This document shows positions 47,115-56,151 of a stretch of DNA of 56,838 nucleotides, one piece after another. The first letter of the stretch is position 1, and each line of letters starts with the position of its first letter. Origin of the DNA: JAAAPF01 sp964481035 (GTDB lineage Bacteria; Pseudomonadota; Alphaproteobacteria; Geminicoccales; Geminicoccaceae); NCBI GenBank assembly GCA_964481035.1, contig CAYZSE010000003.1, positions 1-56,838 of the forward strand, read 5' to 3'. The notes under the pieces are model-generated. The model searched no databases and was not told the DNA's origin. It was given only the letters and a program-made list of their open reading frames with translations. The position numbers and the translations under genes are program-made.

Positions 47115-50100
47115 GTGCACGTCGCCCGACTCAAGCTCGCCGGCTTCAAGTCGTTCGCGGACCCGACCGAGCTGCGTGTCGATGCCGGGCTCACCGGCGT
47201 CGTCGGCCCGAACGGCTGCGGCAAGTCCAACATCGTCGACGCCATCCGCTGGGTGATGGGCGAGAGCTCGGCCCGCGGCCTGCGCGGCGGCGAGATGGAG
47301 GACGTCATCTTCGCCGGCTCCGATGCGCGGCCGGCCTTCGACTTCGCCGAGGTGGGCCTGGTGCTCGAGCCGCCAGCGCCCGGCGAGGGCCATGCGGTCG
47401 AGGTGCTGCGCCGTCTCGGTCGCGGCGTCGGCTCCTCCTTCCGCCTCAACGGCCGCGAGGCGCGGGCGCGCGACATCGCGCGGTTCCTGGCCGACAGCGC
47501 CGCCGGGGCGCGCAGTGCCGCGATCGTCGGCCAGGGCCAGATCGGCGCGCTGGTCGAGGCGCGACCGCACGAGCGCCAGCGCCTCCTCGCCGAGGCCGCG
47601 GGCATCGCCGGGCTGCAGAGCCGTCGCCGCGAGGCCGAGCTCCGCCTGGACGCGGCGAGCGCCAACCTGCGCACCCTCGCCGAGCGCGAGGCGACGCTCC
47701 GCGAGCAGGAGGGGCGGCTCGCCAAGCAGGCCAAGGAGGCCGAGCGCTGGCGCAAGGTGAACCAGCGTCACCGCGAGGTGCAGGTCCTCGCGTTGCTCGC
47801 CCGCTTCGTCGACGCCGAGCGCCGGCTCGCCCAGGCGCGCGCAGCCGCCGCCGAATCCGAGGCCGCGTTGCGGGCGGCGGAGGGCGAAGCGCGCGCTGCC
47901 GGCGAGGCGGCGGCCGGCGAGGCGGCGGCGCTGCCGGAGTTGCGCGAGGCCGAGCAGCGGCTCGCCGCCGAGCGCGCGCGGCTCGAAGAGCGCCTGGCGG
48001 GACGCCGGGCCGAGGCCGAGGGGACCCGTCAGGCGCTGGAGCGCTCGCGCCAGCGGGGTATCGAGCTGGCACAGGACCTCGAACGCGAGGAGCGGGCGGC
48101 GCGCGAGGCGGGCGAGGCGGTGGCGAGACTCGAGGCCGAGCGGCGCGAGGCGCCCGCCGAGGCGGCCCGCCTGGAGGCGGCGCGGGCCGAGAGCGCCGCG
48201 GCCGCCGAGGCCGCCGAAGCCGAACTCGCTCTCGCCGAGGCCGCCTGGCGGGAAGCGCAGCTCGCGCTCACTCGCGCCGACGAGGCGCGAGCGGCGGCCG
48301 AGTGCGGCCGTGACGGGCTCGGCGAGCGGGCGACGGCGCTCGCCGCGGAGGCCGCCGAGCTCGAGGCCAGCCTCGCCGCCGCGGAGGCGGCGCTGGCCGA
48401 CGCCGCCGCCCCACCGCCGGCGGTCGCGGCGCTCGACGCGGCCCGCGCCGCGCTGGTCGAGGTGGAGCGCGAGCGTGCCGCGGCGCAGGCCGCGCTGGAG
48501 ACGGTCGCCTTGGCGCGGGCCGAGACTGCGACCGCGAAAGCGGCTGCGGGCAGCGAGCTCGAGCGCGCCAAGATGCGCCTCGACGCGGCCCGCGCCGCGG
48601 CCGAGCGCCTGGCCGATGTCGAGCGCCAGACCGCCGCGCTCGCCGCGCGGCGCGCGCGGCTTGAAGCCGAGCAAGCCGAGCTTCGAGCCGCCCGTATGGC
48701 GCTCGATCTCGCAGGCTTGGCGGCGGCGGAGCGGGCTGGCGAAGCGGCCGTGGCGACCGCCGTCGCACGGCACGAGGCCGCGGCCGCCGCCGCCGCCGAG
48801 GCGGAGGCGGCGCGTCAAGCCGCCCTGGACGAGCTCACGGGCCTGCGGACCGAACTGGCGCGGCTCGAAGCCGAGCGAAACGCGCTCGCTGCTCCCGCCG
48901 CCCCCTCGACCGCCGACGACACGTCCGACGCGGCGCCGGCGCTCGCCCCGACGGCGGTGCCGCCCGAACTCCATCGCGCCGTGGCCGCGGTGCTGGGCGA
49001 CGATGCTCTGGCGCCTGTGGCGGACGCCGCCGTCGAGGGCTGGCGCCCCGTCGCGCGCCCACCGCAGCAGCCGCTGCCGGCCGGTGCCCGGCCGCTCGCC
49101 GAGTTGCTCCAGGCGCCGCCGGCGCTCGCCGCACGTTTGAGCCAGAGCGGGCTCGCGGCCGATACCACGACCGCCGAGCGGCTGGCGCCGACGCTCGCCC
49201 CGGGGCAGCGCCTGACGACGCTGGAGGGGGGCGTGTGGCGCTGGGACGGTTTCAAGCGCAGCCCGCAAGCGCCCCCGCGCGGCGCTGATCGTCTCGCCCG
49301 GGAGCTGCGCCACGCCGCCGTCGCGCGCGCGCTCGAGGCGACCTCGGGCCGCGCGGGCGAGGCGGAAGGACGGCTCGCCGAGGCCGAGCGACGCCTGGAG
49401 GCGAGCCGGGCCGCGCGCGATGCGACGGCGGACGAGCGCGACGGCGCCCGTGCGGCCATGGCCGCCGCGGTGCGCGACCGCGAGCGCGGCGAAGCCGAGG
49501 CGGCGCGCCTCGAGGCGGCCTTGGCCCGGATCGCGGAAAGCGTCGGCGAGCTCGCGGCAGAGACGGAGCCGCTGCTCGCCCGCGAGCGGACGCTCACCGA
49601 CGACGCCGCGGCGCTCGGTGGTGTCGAGGCGCTCGCGGCGGCGGTCGTGGCCGCGGAGAAGGAAGCGGCGAGCGCGGCGGCCGCGGCCGCGCGGCTCGAC
49701 GACGAGCTCGCGCGAGCGCGCCTTCGAGGCGAGCGAGCCGAGGCGGCTCTAGGCGCCGCGCGGGCGCAGCTGCGGCGCTGCGAGGACCGGGCCGGCGACG
49801 CGTTGACGGCGCGCGAGGCGGTACGCGAGGCGGCGGCGACCGAGGTTGCGACGTTGCGTGAGCGTCGCCAGGGCCTGGCGGGCCGCCGGTGCCGGCTCGA
49901 CGCCGAGATCGAGACGGCCACGCCGCGGTTGGAGGCGAGCGTCCGCGAGGTGGAGGCGGCCCGCGCCGCCGCCCGCGAGACGGAGGCGAGCCTCGCCGCG
50001 CGGCGCCGGGGGCGGGACGCAGCGGCGGCCGAGGCCGTCGTCGCCGCCGCGGCGTTGGCGACGTTCGCGGCCGCGGCGGCGCGGCGGGACGCGGCCTTGA

Positions 50101-51188
50101 GCGACTGGCGCGAGCGCCTGCGGGCCAGTCGGGCGGCACTCGGCGATCTGCAGCGGCGGCAGGACGCGCTCGCCGAGGAGCGGGCCCAGGCCGTGGACCC
50201 GGAGGCGCTGGGCCGCGCGGTCGCGGACCTCCAGGCGCGTGCGGAGGTGATCGCCGAAGAGGCGGCGGCGACGGCGCAGCACCGGCGGAGCGCGGAGGAG
50301 GCGGCCGCCGGTGCGGCGGAGAGGCAGCGGCGGGCCGAGGCCGCGGCGGCGGCGGCGCGCGAGCGCCTGGAGGCGGCACGGCTGCGCGCAGAGACCGCGC
50401 AAGCGGCCTTGGCGGCTGCCGACGCCGCCGGCCGCGACCGGCTCAAGAGCGCGCCCGCGAGCCTGCTGGAGGACGCGAATCTGCGCGGCGAAGCGACGGC
50501 CGCGGATGCCGATGCGCTGGAGCACGAGCTGGTTCGCTTGGAGGCCGCGCGCGAGCGGCTCGGCGCGGTCAATCTCCGGGCCGATCAGGAGCTCGCCGAG
50601 ATCGGCGAGGAACTGGCGGTGCTGGGGCGGGAGCGGGCCGATTTGGAGCGCGCGGTCGACGAGCTGCGGCGGGCCATCGGCGCGTTCAACCGCGAGGGAC
50701 GCACGCGGATCCTCGAGGCGTTCAAGGCCGTCGAAGCGCATTTCGGCAACCTCTTCACCCGTCTCTTCGGCGGGGGCCGCGCCGAGTTGGCCATGGCCGA
50801 GGATCCGCAGGATCCGCTGGGTGCCGGCCTCGATCTGGCGGCGAGCCCGCCCGGCAAGCGCCTGCAGGCGCTGTCGCTCCTGTCCGGCGGCGAGAAGGCG
50901 CTGACCGCCATCGCCCTCATCTTCGCCTTCTTTCGCACGCAGCCGGCGCCCCTGTGCGTGCTCGACGAGGTGGACGCACCGCTCGACGACGCCAATGTCG
51001 CGCGCCTCGGCGAGCTGATGGCGGAGATCGCGGCGGCGACCGGGACGCGGTTCTTGGTGGTCACCCATCATCCTTTGACGATGGCGCGCATGCACCGCCT
51101 CTACGGCGTGACCATGGTCGAGCGCGGGCTCTCGTCGCTGGTCTCCGTGGAGCTCGAAAGGGCGGTGGCGCTCAGCGAGACGGGCTGA
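47115..51188 (+). CDS. smc: Chromosome segregation protein SMC
   Basis: 1357 residues from GTG 47115, longer than the usual ~1150-1190. N-terminal ATPase half: KLAGFKSFADPTELRV and GVVGPNGCGKSNIVDAIRWV (Walker A). Two very Ala/Glu/Arg-rich coiled coils (about 160-590 and 720-1180) flank a divergent hinge (about 600-715). C-terminal half: LSLLSGGEKALTAIALI (signature) and LCVLDEVDAPLDDANVARL (Walker B). It organises and segregates the chromosome. The composition makes the other strand open for long stretches, giving false frames there. Confidence 0.96.
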   Translation: MHVARLKLAGFKSFADPTELRVDAGLTGVVGPNGCGKSNIVDAIRWVMGESSARGLRGGEMEDVIFAGSDARPAFDFAEVGLVLEPPAPGEGHAVEVLRRLGRGVGSSFRLNGREARARDIARFLADSAAGARSAAIVGQGQIGALVEARPHERQRLLAEAAGIAGLQSRRREAELRLDAASANLRTLAEREATLREQEGRLAKQAKEAERWRKVNQRHREVQVLALLARFVDAERRLAQARAAAAESEAALRAAEGEARAAGEAAAGEAAALPELREAEQRLAAERARLEERLAGRRAEAEGTRQALERSRQRGIELAQDLEREERAAREAGEAVARLEAERREAPAEAARLEAARAESAAAAEAAEAELALAEAAWREAQLALTRADEARAAAECGRDGLGERATALAAEAAELEASLAAAEAALADAAAPPPAVAALDAARAALVEVERERAAAQAALETVALARAETATAKAAAGSELERAKMRLDAARAAAERLADVERQTAALAARRARLEAEQAELRAARMALDLAGLAAAERAGEAAVATAVARHEAAAAAAAEAEAARQAALDELTGLRTELARLEAERNALAAPAAPSTADDTSDAAPALAPTAVPPELHRAVAAVLGDDALAPVADAAVEGWRPVARPPQQPLPAGARPLAELLQAPPALAARLSQSGLAADTTTAERLAPTLAPGQRLTTLEGGVWRWDGFKRSPQAPPRGADRLARELRHAAVARALEATSGRAGEAEGRLAEAERRLEASRAARDATADERDGARAAMAAAVRDRERGEAEAARLEAALARIAESVGELAAETEPLLARERTLTDDAAALGGVEALAAAVVAAEKEAASAAAAAARLDDELARARLRGERAEAALGAARAQLRRCEDRAGDALTAREAVREAAATEVATLRERRQGLAGRRCRLDAEIETATPRLEASVREVEAARAAARETEASLAARRRGRDAAAAEAVVAAAALATFAAAAARRDAALSDWRERLRASRAALGDLQRRQDALAEERAQAVDPEALGRAVADLQARAEVIAEEAAATAQHRRSAEEAAAGAAERQRRAEAAAAAARERLEAARLRAETAQAALAAADAAGRDRLKSAPASLLEDANLRGEATAADADALEHELVRLEAARERLGAVNLRADQELAEIGEELAVLGRERADLERAVDELRRAIGAFNREGRTRILEAFKAVEAHFGNLFTRLFGGGRAELAMAEDPQDPLGAGLDLAASPPGKRLQALSLLSGGEKALTAIALIFAFFRTQPAPLCVLDEVDAPLDDANVARLGELMAEIAAATGTRFLVVTHHPLTMARMHRLYGVTMVERGLSSLVSVELERAVALSETG

Positions 51189-51209
51189 TCGGTGGTGGCG
51201 GGCACGCGC

Positions 51210-51238
51210 TTGACACCCTTTTCGGGCCAGATCTACGC
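51210..51238 (+). promoter_or_regulatory. Probable promoter of the atp F0 operon
   Basis: A perfect TTGACA (51210-51215) is followed after 16-17 bp by TCTACG/CTACGC (51232-51238), in the only non-coding stretch between smc and atpI. Confidence 0.5.
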
Positions 51239-51276
51239 TTCGGGGGCTCTGGGCGAGCCGGGGCGGAGGACGGGCG

Positions 51277-51579
51277 ATCGAAAACGATCTCGAGCCTTTC
51301 GACGAGTTCGATCGGCGGCTGCGCGAGGCGCGTGGCGCGCGACCCGACGAGGAGCGCGACGAGGGGGAAGCGCGCAGCGGCTACGGTACGGGTGTTCAGG
51401 CCGGGATCGACGTGTTCGCCGGCGTCATCGGCGGTGTGCTCATCGGCTGGGCGCTCGATCGTTGGCTGGGCACGACGCCGATCTTGCTGGTCGTGTTCCT
51501 GGTGCTGGGTGGCGCTGCGGGTCTGCGAAACGGTTATCGGACGATGCAGCGGCTTGTGCAGCAGAGCGATCGAGGCTAG
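51277..51579 (+). CDS. atpI: ATP synthase subunit I (AtpI), apparent ATC start
   Basis: The frame IENDLEPFDEFDRRLREARG...GYGTGVQAGIDVFAGVIGGV, LIGWALDRWLGTTPILLVVF and LVLGGAAGLRNGYRTMQRLV is a typical alphaproteobacterial AtpI: acidic N-terminus and two membrane helices. No ATG, GTG or TTG occurs between the in-frame stop at 51211 and the first helix. GGAGG at 51265-51269 stands 7 nt before ATC 51277, the position of a normal start codon. So either ATC is used as the start or one base is wrong (ATG). It helps c-ring assembly. Confidence 0.78.
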   Translation: MENDLEPFDEFDRRLREARGARPDEERDEGEARSGYGTGVQAGIDVFAGVIGGVLIGWALDRWLGTTPILLVVFLVLGGAAGLRNGYRTMQRLVQQSDRG

Positions 51580-51624
51580 GCAAACGCCCGGCGCCGGGTG
51601 GATGGCGTCTTGCCCCCGAGACCG

Positions 51625-52362
51625 ATGGATGAGATCGCCGTGGCCGGACCCCTCGAACAGTTCTTGATCGAGCCTATCGTCCCCCTGGAGATCGCCGGCG
51701 TCGATCTTTCTTTCACCAACTCGTCGCTGTGGATGGGAATCGCGGTTGTTTCTGCCTACGCGTTGATGGTCCTCGGCACCCGCCATGCCGCCCTCGTCCC
51801 CGGCCGTCTCCAATCCGTCGTCGAGATGTCCTACGAATTCATTTCCGGCATGGTTCGCGACAACGCCGGCAAGGAAGGCATGAAATTCTTCCCGTTTATC
51901 TTCACTCTTTTCTTCTTCATTCTCTTTGGAAACATGCTCGGGATGATTCCCGGCAGCTTCACCTTCACGAGCCACATTATTGTTACCTTCTTCATGGCCA
52001 TTTGCGTTGTCGTCGGCGTAACGGTCGTCGGGTTTATGAAGCACGGTGTAAAATTCTTGAAGTTTTTCGTTCCGGAGGGTGCTCCGGGGCCGATGCTGAT
52101 CTTGCTCGTGCCGATCGAGGTGATCTCCTACTGCGTGCGGCCGATCAGCCTCTCGGTTCGGCTTTTCGTCAACATGATGGCCGGTCATACGATGCTCAAG
52201 GTGTTCGCCGGCTTCGCGGTGACCTTGGGCGTTTTCGGCGTAGCGCCGCTCTTGGTGGCGACCGCGATCACCGGGCTGGAATTCGCCATCGCGTTCCTGC
52301 AGGCCTACGTCTTCACGGTGCTGACCTGCCTCTACCTGCACGACGCGCTCTACATGCACTGA
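51625..52362 (+). CDS. atpB: ATP synthase F0 subunit a
   Basis: 245 residues from ATG 51625. Membrane protein with the essential Arg in PISLSVRLFVNMMAGH, preceded by FGNMLGMIPGSFTFTSH and followed by ITGLEFAIAFLQAYVFTVLT. It forms the proton half-channels. Codons in about 51840-52080 are clearly AT-richer than the neighbouring genes. Confidence 0.97.
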   Translation: MDEIAVAGPLEQFLIEPIVPLEIAGVDLSFTNSSLWMGIAVVSAYALMVLGTRHAALVPGRLQSVVEMSYEFISGMVRDNAGKEGMKFFPFIFTLFFFILFGNMLGMIPGSFTFTSHIIVTFFMAICVVVGVTVVGFMKHGVKFLKFFVPEGAPGPMLILLVPIEVISYCVRPISLSVRLFVNMMAGHTMLKVFAGFAVTLGVFGVAPLLVATAITGLEFAIAFLQAYVFTVLTCLYLHDALYMH

Positions 52363-52423
52363 TCCCGCGATCGGTGCAGCCCTCACCCAGCCAACCCAAT
52401 CAACCTCTTTGCAGGAGCTCGTG

Positions 52424-52648
52424 ATGGACCTTGAAGCGGCTAAGATGATCGGCGCCGGCCTGTCGACGATCGCGCTCTTCGGTGTCGGTATCGGCATCGG
52501 CAACATCTTCTCCACGCTGATCGCCACGGTCGGCCGCAACCCGTCGGTGCAGCAGCGGGTGTTCCCGTTCGCCATCATCGGGTTTGCGCTCGTCGAGGCG
52601 ATCGCCTTGTTCGCGCTGCTGATCGCCTTCCTCGTGCTCTTCACCTGA
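52424..52648 (+). CDS. atpE: ATP synthase F0 subunit c
   Basis: 74 residues, two helices: MDLEAAKMIGAGLSTIALFG and GIGIGNIFSTLIATVGRNPS with the loop RNPS. The proton-carrying Glu is in IIGFALVEAIALFALL. AGGAG is 6 nt before ATG 52424. It forms the rotor ring. Confidence 0.97.
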   Translation: MDLEAAKMIGAGLSTIALFGVGIGIGNIFSTLIATVGRNPSVQQRVFPFAIIGFALVEAIALFALLIAFLVLFT

Positions 52649-52649
52649 G

Positions 52650-53264
52650 GTGAGGCTCGCATCGGCGCTGGCGCTGGCGTCGGTCCTCGCGACCGACCTC
52701 GCGCTGGCCGCCACGGGCGGTGGTGAGAGCGTCGGCGAGGAGGTCGGCGTCGAACCGCACGCCAGTGTCGGTATGCCCCAGCTCGATCCGACCTATTTCG
52801 CGAGCCAGATGCTCTGGTTGGTGGTCGCCTTTGCACTGCTGTTCTGGCTTTTGGCGAAGCGCGGCATCCCCCGGGTGGCCGACATCCTCGAGACCCGTCA
52901 GGACCGCATCGCGGCCGATCTCGACCGTGCGCAGTCGCTGCGGCGCGAGGCGGAAGCGGCCATGGCCGAGCACGAACGGCGCGTCGCCGAGGCTCAGGCG
53001 AAGGCGCGGGCGCACCTCGAGGCCGCCAACGAGCGGGTGCGCGCAGACGCCGCTCGTCAGGAGGCGGAGCTGGACAGGTCGCTGCAGGAGAAGCTGGTGG
53101 CGGCCGACGCGCGCATCGCCGGCGCCCGCGACGAAGCGCTGCGCGCGCTCGAAGACGTCGCGCGGGACGTCGCGCGCGACGCGGTCAGCCGGCTGATCGG
53201 TGTCGACATCAGCGAGAGCGAGGCGACGGACGCGGTCGCCGGGCTACGTGGAAAGGCCGCCTGA
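52650..53264 (+). CDS. atpF': ATP synthase F0 subunit b'
   Basis: 204 residues from GTG 52650, 1 bp after the atpE stop. A hydrophobic N-terminal segment and acidic stretch precede MPQLDPTYFASQMLWLVVAF (membrane anchor), then a long charged coiled coil to the C-terminus. The PQLDP.F..Q..WL pattern is that of b' subunits of phototrophs and alphaproteobacteria. It pairs with b to form the peripheral stalk. Confidence 0.93.
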   Translation: MRLASALALASVLATDLALAATGGGESVGEEVGVEPHASVGMPQLDPTYFASQMLWLVVAFALLFWLLAKRGIPRVADILETRQDRIAADLDRAQSLRREAEAAMAEHERRVAEAQAKARAHLEAANERVRADAARQEAELDRSLQEKLVAADARIAGARDEALRALEDVARDVARDAVSRLIGVDISESEATDAVAGLRGKAA

Positions 53265-53267
53265 GCG

Positions 53268-53747
53268 ATGTCCACCGAACTCGTCCTCCTCATCGCCCTC
53301 CTCGTTCTGGTCGCTGCGGTCTATCGGCCGTTCACCCGAACGGTCTTCGGCGCGCTCGACGGACGGGCCGAGCGCATCCGGCAGGAGCTGGAGCAGGCCC
53401 AGCGCCTGCGCGAGGAAGCGCAGTCGATGCTGGCGCAATACCAGCGCAAGTTGCACGAAGGCGAGGCGCAGGCGAAAGCGATCGTCGAGCACGCCGAAGA
53501 GGAAGCCAAGCGGCTCGAGCGGCTCACGCGCGAGCAGCTCGAGGCGACGCTGCAGCGGCGCACGCAGCAGGCCACCGATCGGATCGCCGCGGCGGAGGGG
53601 CGCGCGGTGCAGGACGTGCGTGCCCAGGCGGCGCGCCTCTCCACCCAGACCACGCAGGCCTTGCTCGCCAAGCATTTGACCGGCGACCGCGCCGCCGGGG
53701 CGATGGATCAGGCGATCGACGAGGTCAGGCGCCGTCTGGCGTCCTGA
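53268..53747 (+). CDS. atpF: ATP synthase F0 subunit b
   Basis: 159 residues. N-terminal helix MSTELVLLIALLVLVAAVYR is followed by RPFTRTVFGALDGRAERIRQ and a long amphipathic coiled coil rich in Gln/Glu/Arg. It is the partner of b' in the stator stalk. The operon ends here; F1 genes are not in the window, as usual in alphaproteobacteria. Confidence 0.93.
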   Translation: MSTELVLLIALLVLVAAVYRPFTRTVFGALDGRAERIRQELEQAQRLREEAQSMLAQYQRKLHEGEAQAKAIVEHAEEEAKRLERLTREQLEATLQRRTQQATDRIAAAEGRAVQDVRAQAARLSTQTTQALLAKHLTGDRAAGAMDQAIDEVRRRLAS

Positions 53748-53754
53748 GCGAGCG

Positions 53755-54498
53755 ATGGATCTCGGCGGATCTTGGGCGGTGGTCTCGGGTGCCGCCTCGG
53801 GCCTGGGTCGGGCCTGTGTCGCCGCGTTGCACGCCCGCGGTGCGCACGTTCTCGCGCTCGATCTCGCGACCGAGAGCCCGACGCCCTCGCCGCGCGTCGT
53901 CCCGGCGCGGGTCGACGTGACGGACGACCATGCGATGGGCCAAGCGCTGGCCCGGATCCCCGAGGGGGCGCTGCGCGTCGCTGTCGCCTGTGCCGGCATC
54001 GCACCGTCCGCGAAGCTGGTCGGCCGCGACGGGCCGCACGACCCGGGGCTGTTCATGCGCGTGCTCCAGGTCAATCTCGTCGGCACCTTCCACCTGATGC
54101 GGCACGCGGCGGCCCGGATGGCGGCGGCGCCGCCGCTCGCCGACGGTGCCCGCGGGGTGATCGTCAACACGGCGTCGATCGCCGCCGACGACGGTCAGAT
54201 CGCACAGTGCGCCTACGCCGCATCGAAAGGCGGGGTCGCCAGCATGACGCTGCCGGCGGCGCGGGAGCTCGCCCGTCACGGCATCCGCGTCGTCGCGATC
54301 GCGCCGGGTGTCTTCGAGACGCCGATGATGGCGGCGATGCCCCAGCCCGTGCGCGAGGGGCTGGCGGCGTCGACGGTGTTTCCGAAACGGATGGGTGATC
54401 CGGCCGATTTCGCCGCGCTGGTGTTGCACGTCGTCGATAATGCCTATCTCAATGGAACGATCATCCGGCTCGACGGGGGCCTTCGCATGAGCGCATGA
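53755..54498 (+). CDS. SDR, 3-hydroxyacyl-CoA dehydrogenase type-2-like
   Basis: 247 residues. AVVSGAASGLGRACV, ALDLAT (Asp for NAD), ACAGIAPS, NLVGTFHLMRHAAARM, VNTASIAADDGQIAQCAYAA-SKGG (Ser/Tyr/Lys) and PGVFETPMM. The motif order resembles 17-beta-HSD10/type-2 HAD enzymes of beta-oxidation. It starts 7 bp after atpF, so it may ride on the atp transcript. Confidence 0.85.
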   Translation: MDLGGSWAVVSGAASGLGRACVAALHARGAHVLALDLATESPTPSPRVVPARVDVTDDHAMGQALARIPEGALRVAVACAGIAPSAKLVGRDGPHDPGLFMRVLQVNLVGTFHLMRHAAARMAAAPPLADGARGVIVNTASIAADDGQIAQCAYAASKGGVASMTLPAARELARHGIRVVAIAPGVFETPMMAAMPQPVREGLAASTVFPKRMGDPADFAALVLHVVDNAYLNGTIIRLDGGLRMSA

Positions 54499-54509
54499 TG
54501 ATGGCGTCG

Positions 54510-54537
54510 TTGCGCGGGTCCGCGGCGATGCTATCTT
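54510..54537 (+). promoter_or_regulatory. Possible promoter of hspQ
   Basis: TTGCGC (54510-54515) and TATCTT (54532-54537) with a 16-bp spacer, 34 bp before the hspQ ATG. It does not match a heat-shock sigma-32 -10 (CCCCAT), so heat control cannot be claimed. Confidence 0.3.
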
Positions 54538-54571
54538 TTGATCGGTCGGTTGCGCTGAACGAGGTCCACTG

Positions 54572-54901
54572 ATGAGCATGCGCCACGCCCGGTTCGGCAT
54601 TGGTCAAGTGGTGCGGCATCGCGTCTACCCCTTTCGCGGGGTGGTCTTCGACGTCGACCCGGAATTCGCCAACACGGAGGCGTGGTACGAGGCCATTCCG
54701 GAGGATGTACGGCCGCGCAAGGATCAACCATTCTACCACCTTCTCGCCGAGAACGAGGAAACGACCTACGTCGCTTACGTTTCCGAGCAGAATCTCCTGC
54801 CCGACGACAGTGGTGCGCCGGTGACCCACCCGCAGCTCGAGGCGTTCTTCAGCGGGCGCGAGGGCGACCAGTACACGCCGAAGCCGCGATCGACGCACTG
54901 A
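54572..54901 (+). CDS. hspQ: Heat shock protein HspQ
   Basis: 109 residues. ARFGIGQVVRHRVYPFRGVV, FDVDPEFANTEAWYEAIPED, QPFYHLLAENEETTYVAYVS and EQNLLPDDS are the YccV/HspQ signatures (hemimethylated-DNA-binding-like fold). HspQ modulates Lon and DnaA turnover in enterobacteria. GAGG lies 7 nt before the ATG; a second ATG at 54578 is possible. Confidence 0.94.
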   Translation: MSMRHARFGIGQVVRHRVYPFRGVVFDVDPEFANTEAWYEAIPEDVRPRKDQPFYHLLAENEETTYVAYVSEQNLLPDDSGAPVTHPQLEAFFSGREGDQYTPKPRSTH

Positions 54902-54929
54902 GCGAGCGCGCTCCGGCCCGCGCGCCCTC

Positions 54930-56147
54930 ATGCACGCACCGCTCGGTCGTGGGCCCACCCGGATCGTCGTTGCCGGCTGCCTGATCACCCTCATCGCGTT
55001 CGGCGTCCGCGCCGCGATGGGTCTCTTTTTGGAACCGATGACCGCGTTCCACGGCTGGAGTCGCGCGGACTTCGCTTTGGCGCTCGCCCTCCAGAACCTG
55101 CTCTGGGGCGTCTTCCAGCCCTTCGCCGGCGCGCTGGCCGACCGGCAGGGCTTCGCGCGGGTGCTGGCGGCCGGGCTCGTGCTCTACGCTCTGGGCATGG
55201 CGCTCATGGCGTGGGCGCCTACTCCGCTGTGGCTCGTTCTCACCGCCGGTCTCGTGATCGGCCTCGCCCAGGCCCTCGCCGCCTTCTCGATCGTGCTGGC
55301 GGCGTTCGCACGGCTGCTGCCGGAGGGCCGCCGGTCGTGGGCGTTCGGCATGGCGACGGCGGCGAGCTCGCTCGGGCAGTTCCTCGTGGTGCCCTTGGGG
55401 CAGGCGTTCATCGCGAGCTTCGGCTGGCACGACGCGCTCTGGCTCCTGGGCTTGTGCCTGCTGCTGGTCGTGCCGTTGACGGCGTTGCTGCGCACGCGCC
55501 CGCCACACGATGCCGCGGTGACGGCCCGCGACCCCCTGCCGTTGCGCCGCGTGCTCGAGGGCGCCTTCGCCCACGGCTCCTACGTCCTGCTGATCGTCGG
55601 CTTCTTCGTCTGCGGCTTTCACGTCGCCTTCATCGCGGTGCATCTGCCGGCCTATCTCACCGACCTCGGTTTCTCGCCCGCGCTCGGCGCCTTGGCCGTG
55701 GCGGTCATCGGCCTCTGCAACGTGCTGGGTGCCTACGCCGCCGGCGTCGTCGCCGCCACCCACAGCAAGAAGAACCTGTTGGCGCTGATCTATCTGGCGC
55801 GGGCCGTCGTGATCCTCGGCTTCCTGCTGCTGCCGGTGACGACGGCGAGCGTCTACGTCTTCGCGGCGCTCATGGGGCTCTTGTGGTTGTCCACGGTGCC
55901 GCCGACGAGCGGGCTCGTCGCCGTGATGTTCGGCGTCCGCAACATGGCGATGCTGTTCGGCATCGTCTTCTTGAGCCACCAGGTGGGGGCATTCACCGGC
56001 GTTTGGCTCGGCGGCTGGCTCTACGACGCCTACGGCAGCTATGAGGCCGTCTGGTGGCTCGGCGTCGGGCTGGCGCTCACCGCCGCAGCGGTGCACTGGC
56101 CCATCCGCGAGGAGCCGGCGCCCGCCCCGACCGCGCGGATGGCCTGA
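54930..56147 (+). CDS. MFS transporter
   Basis: 405 residues, twelve helices. GVRAAMGLFLEPMTAFHGWS, ALQNLLWGVFQPFAGALADR-QGF (motif A), LLPEGRRSWAFGMATAASSL and VFLSHQVGAFTGVWLGGWLY resemble the oxalate/formate and monocarboxylate-type MFS. Substrate unknown. It begins 28 bp after hspQ on the same strand. Confidence 0.88.
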   Translation: MHAPLGRGPTRIVVAGCLITLIAFGVRAAMGLFLEPMTAFHGWSRADFALALALQNLLWGVFQPFAGALADRQGFARVLAAGLVLYALGMALMAWAPTPLWLVLTAGLVIGLAQALAAFSIVLAAFARLLPEGRRSWAFGMATAASSLGQFLVVPLGQAFIASFGWHDALWLLGLCLLLVVPLTALLRTRPPHDAAVTARDPLPLRRVLEGAFAHGSYVLLIVGFFVCGFHVAFIAVHLPAYLTDLGFSPALGALAVAVIGLCNVLGAYAAGVVAATHSKKNLLALIYLARAVVILGFLLLPVTTASVYVFAALMGLLWLSTVPPTSGLVAVMFGVRNMAMLFGIVFLSHQVGAFTGVWLGGWLYDAYGSYEAVWWLGVGLALTAAAVHWPIREEPAPAPTARMA

Positions 56148-56151
56148 CACC

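Noticed and set aside
46125..49313. A 1062-codon open frame on the minus strand opposite smc
   Set aside because: It mirrors the Ala/Glu/Arg coiled coil of SMC, is Gly/Arg-rich with no domain, and overlaps the end of DUF721; it is a product of high GC content.
54481..54571. Sigma-32 heat-shock promoter upstream of hspQ
   Set aside because: No CTTGAA...CCCCAT-like pair; the visible boxes are closer to a weak sigma-70 promoter.
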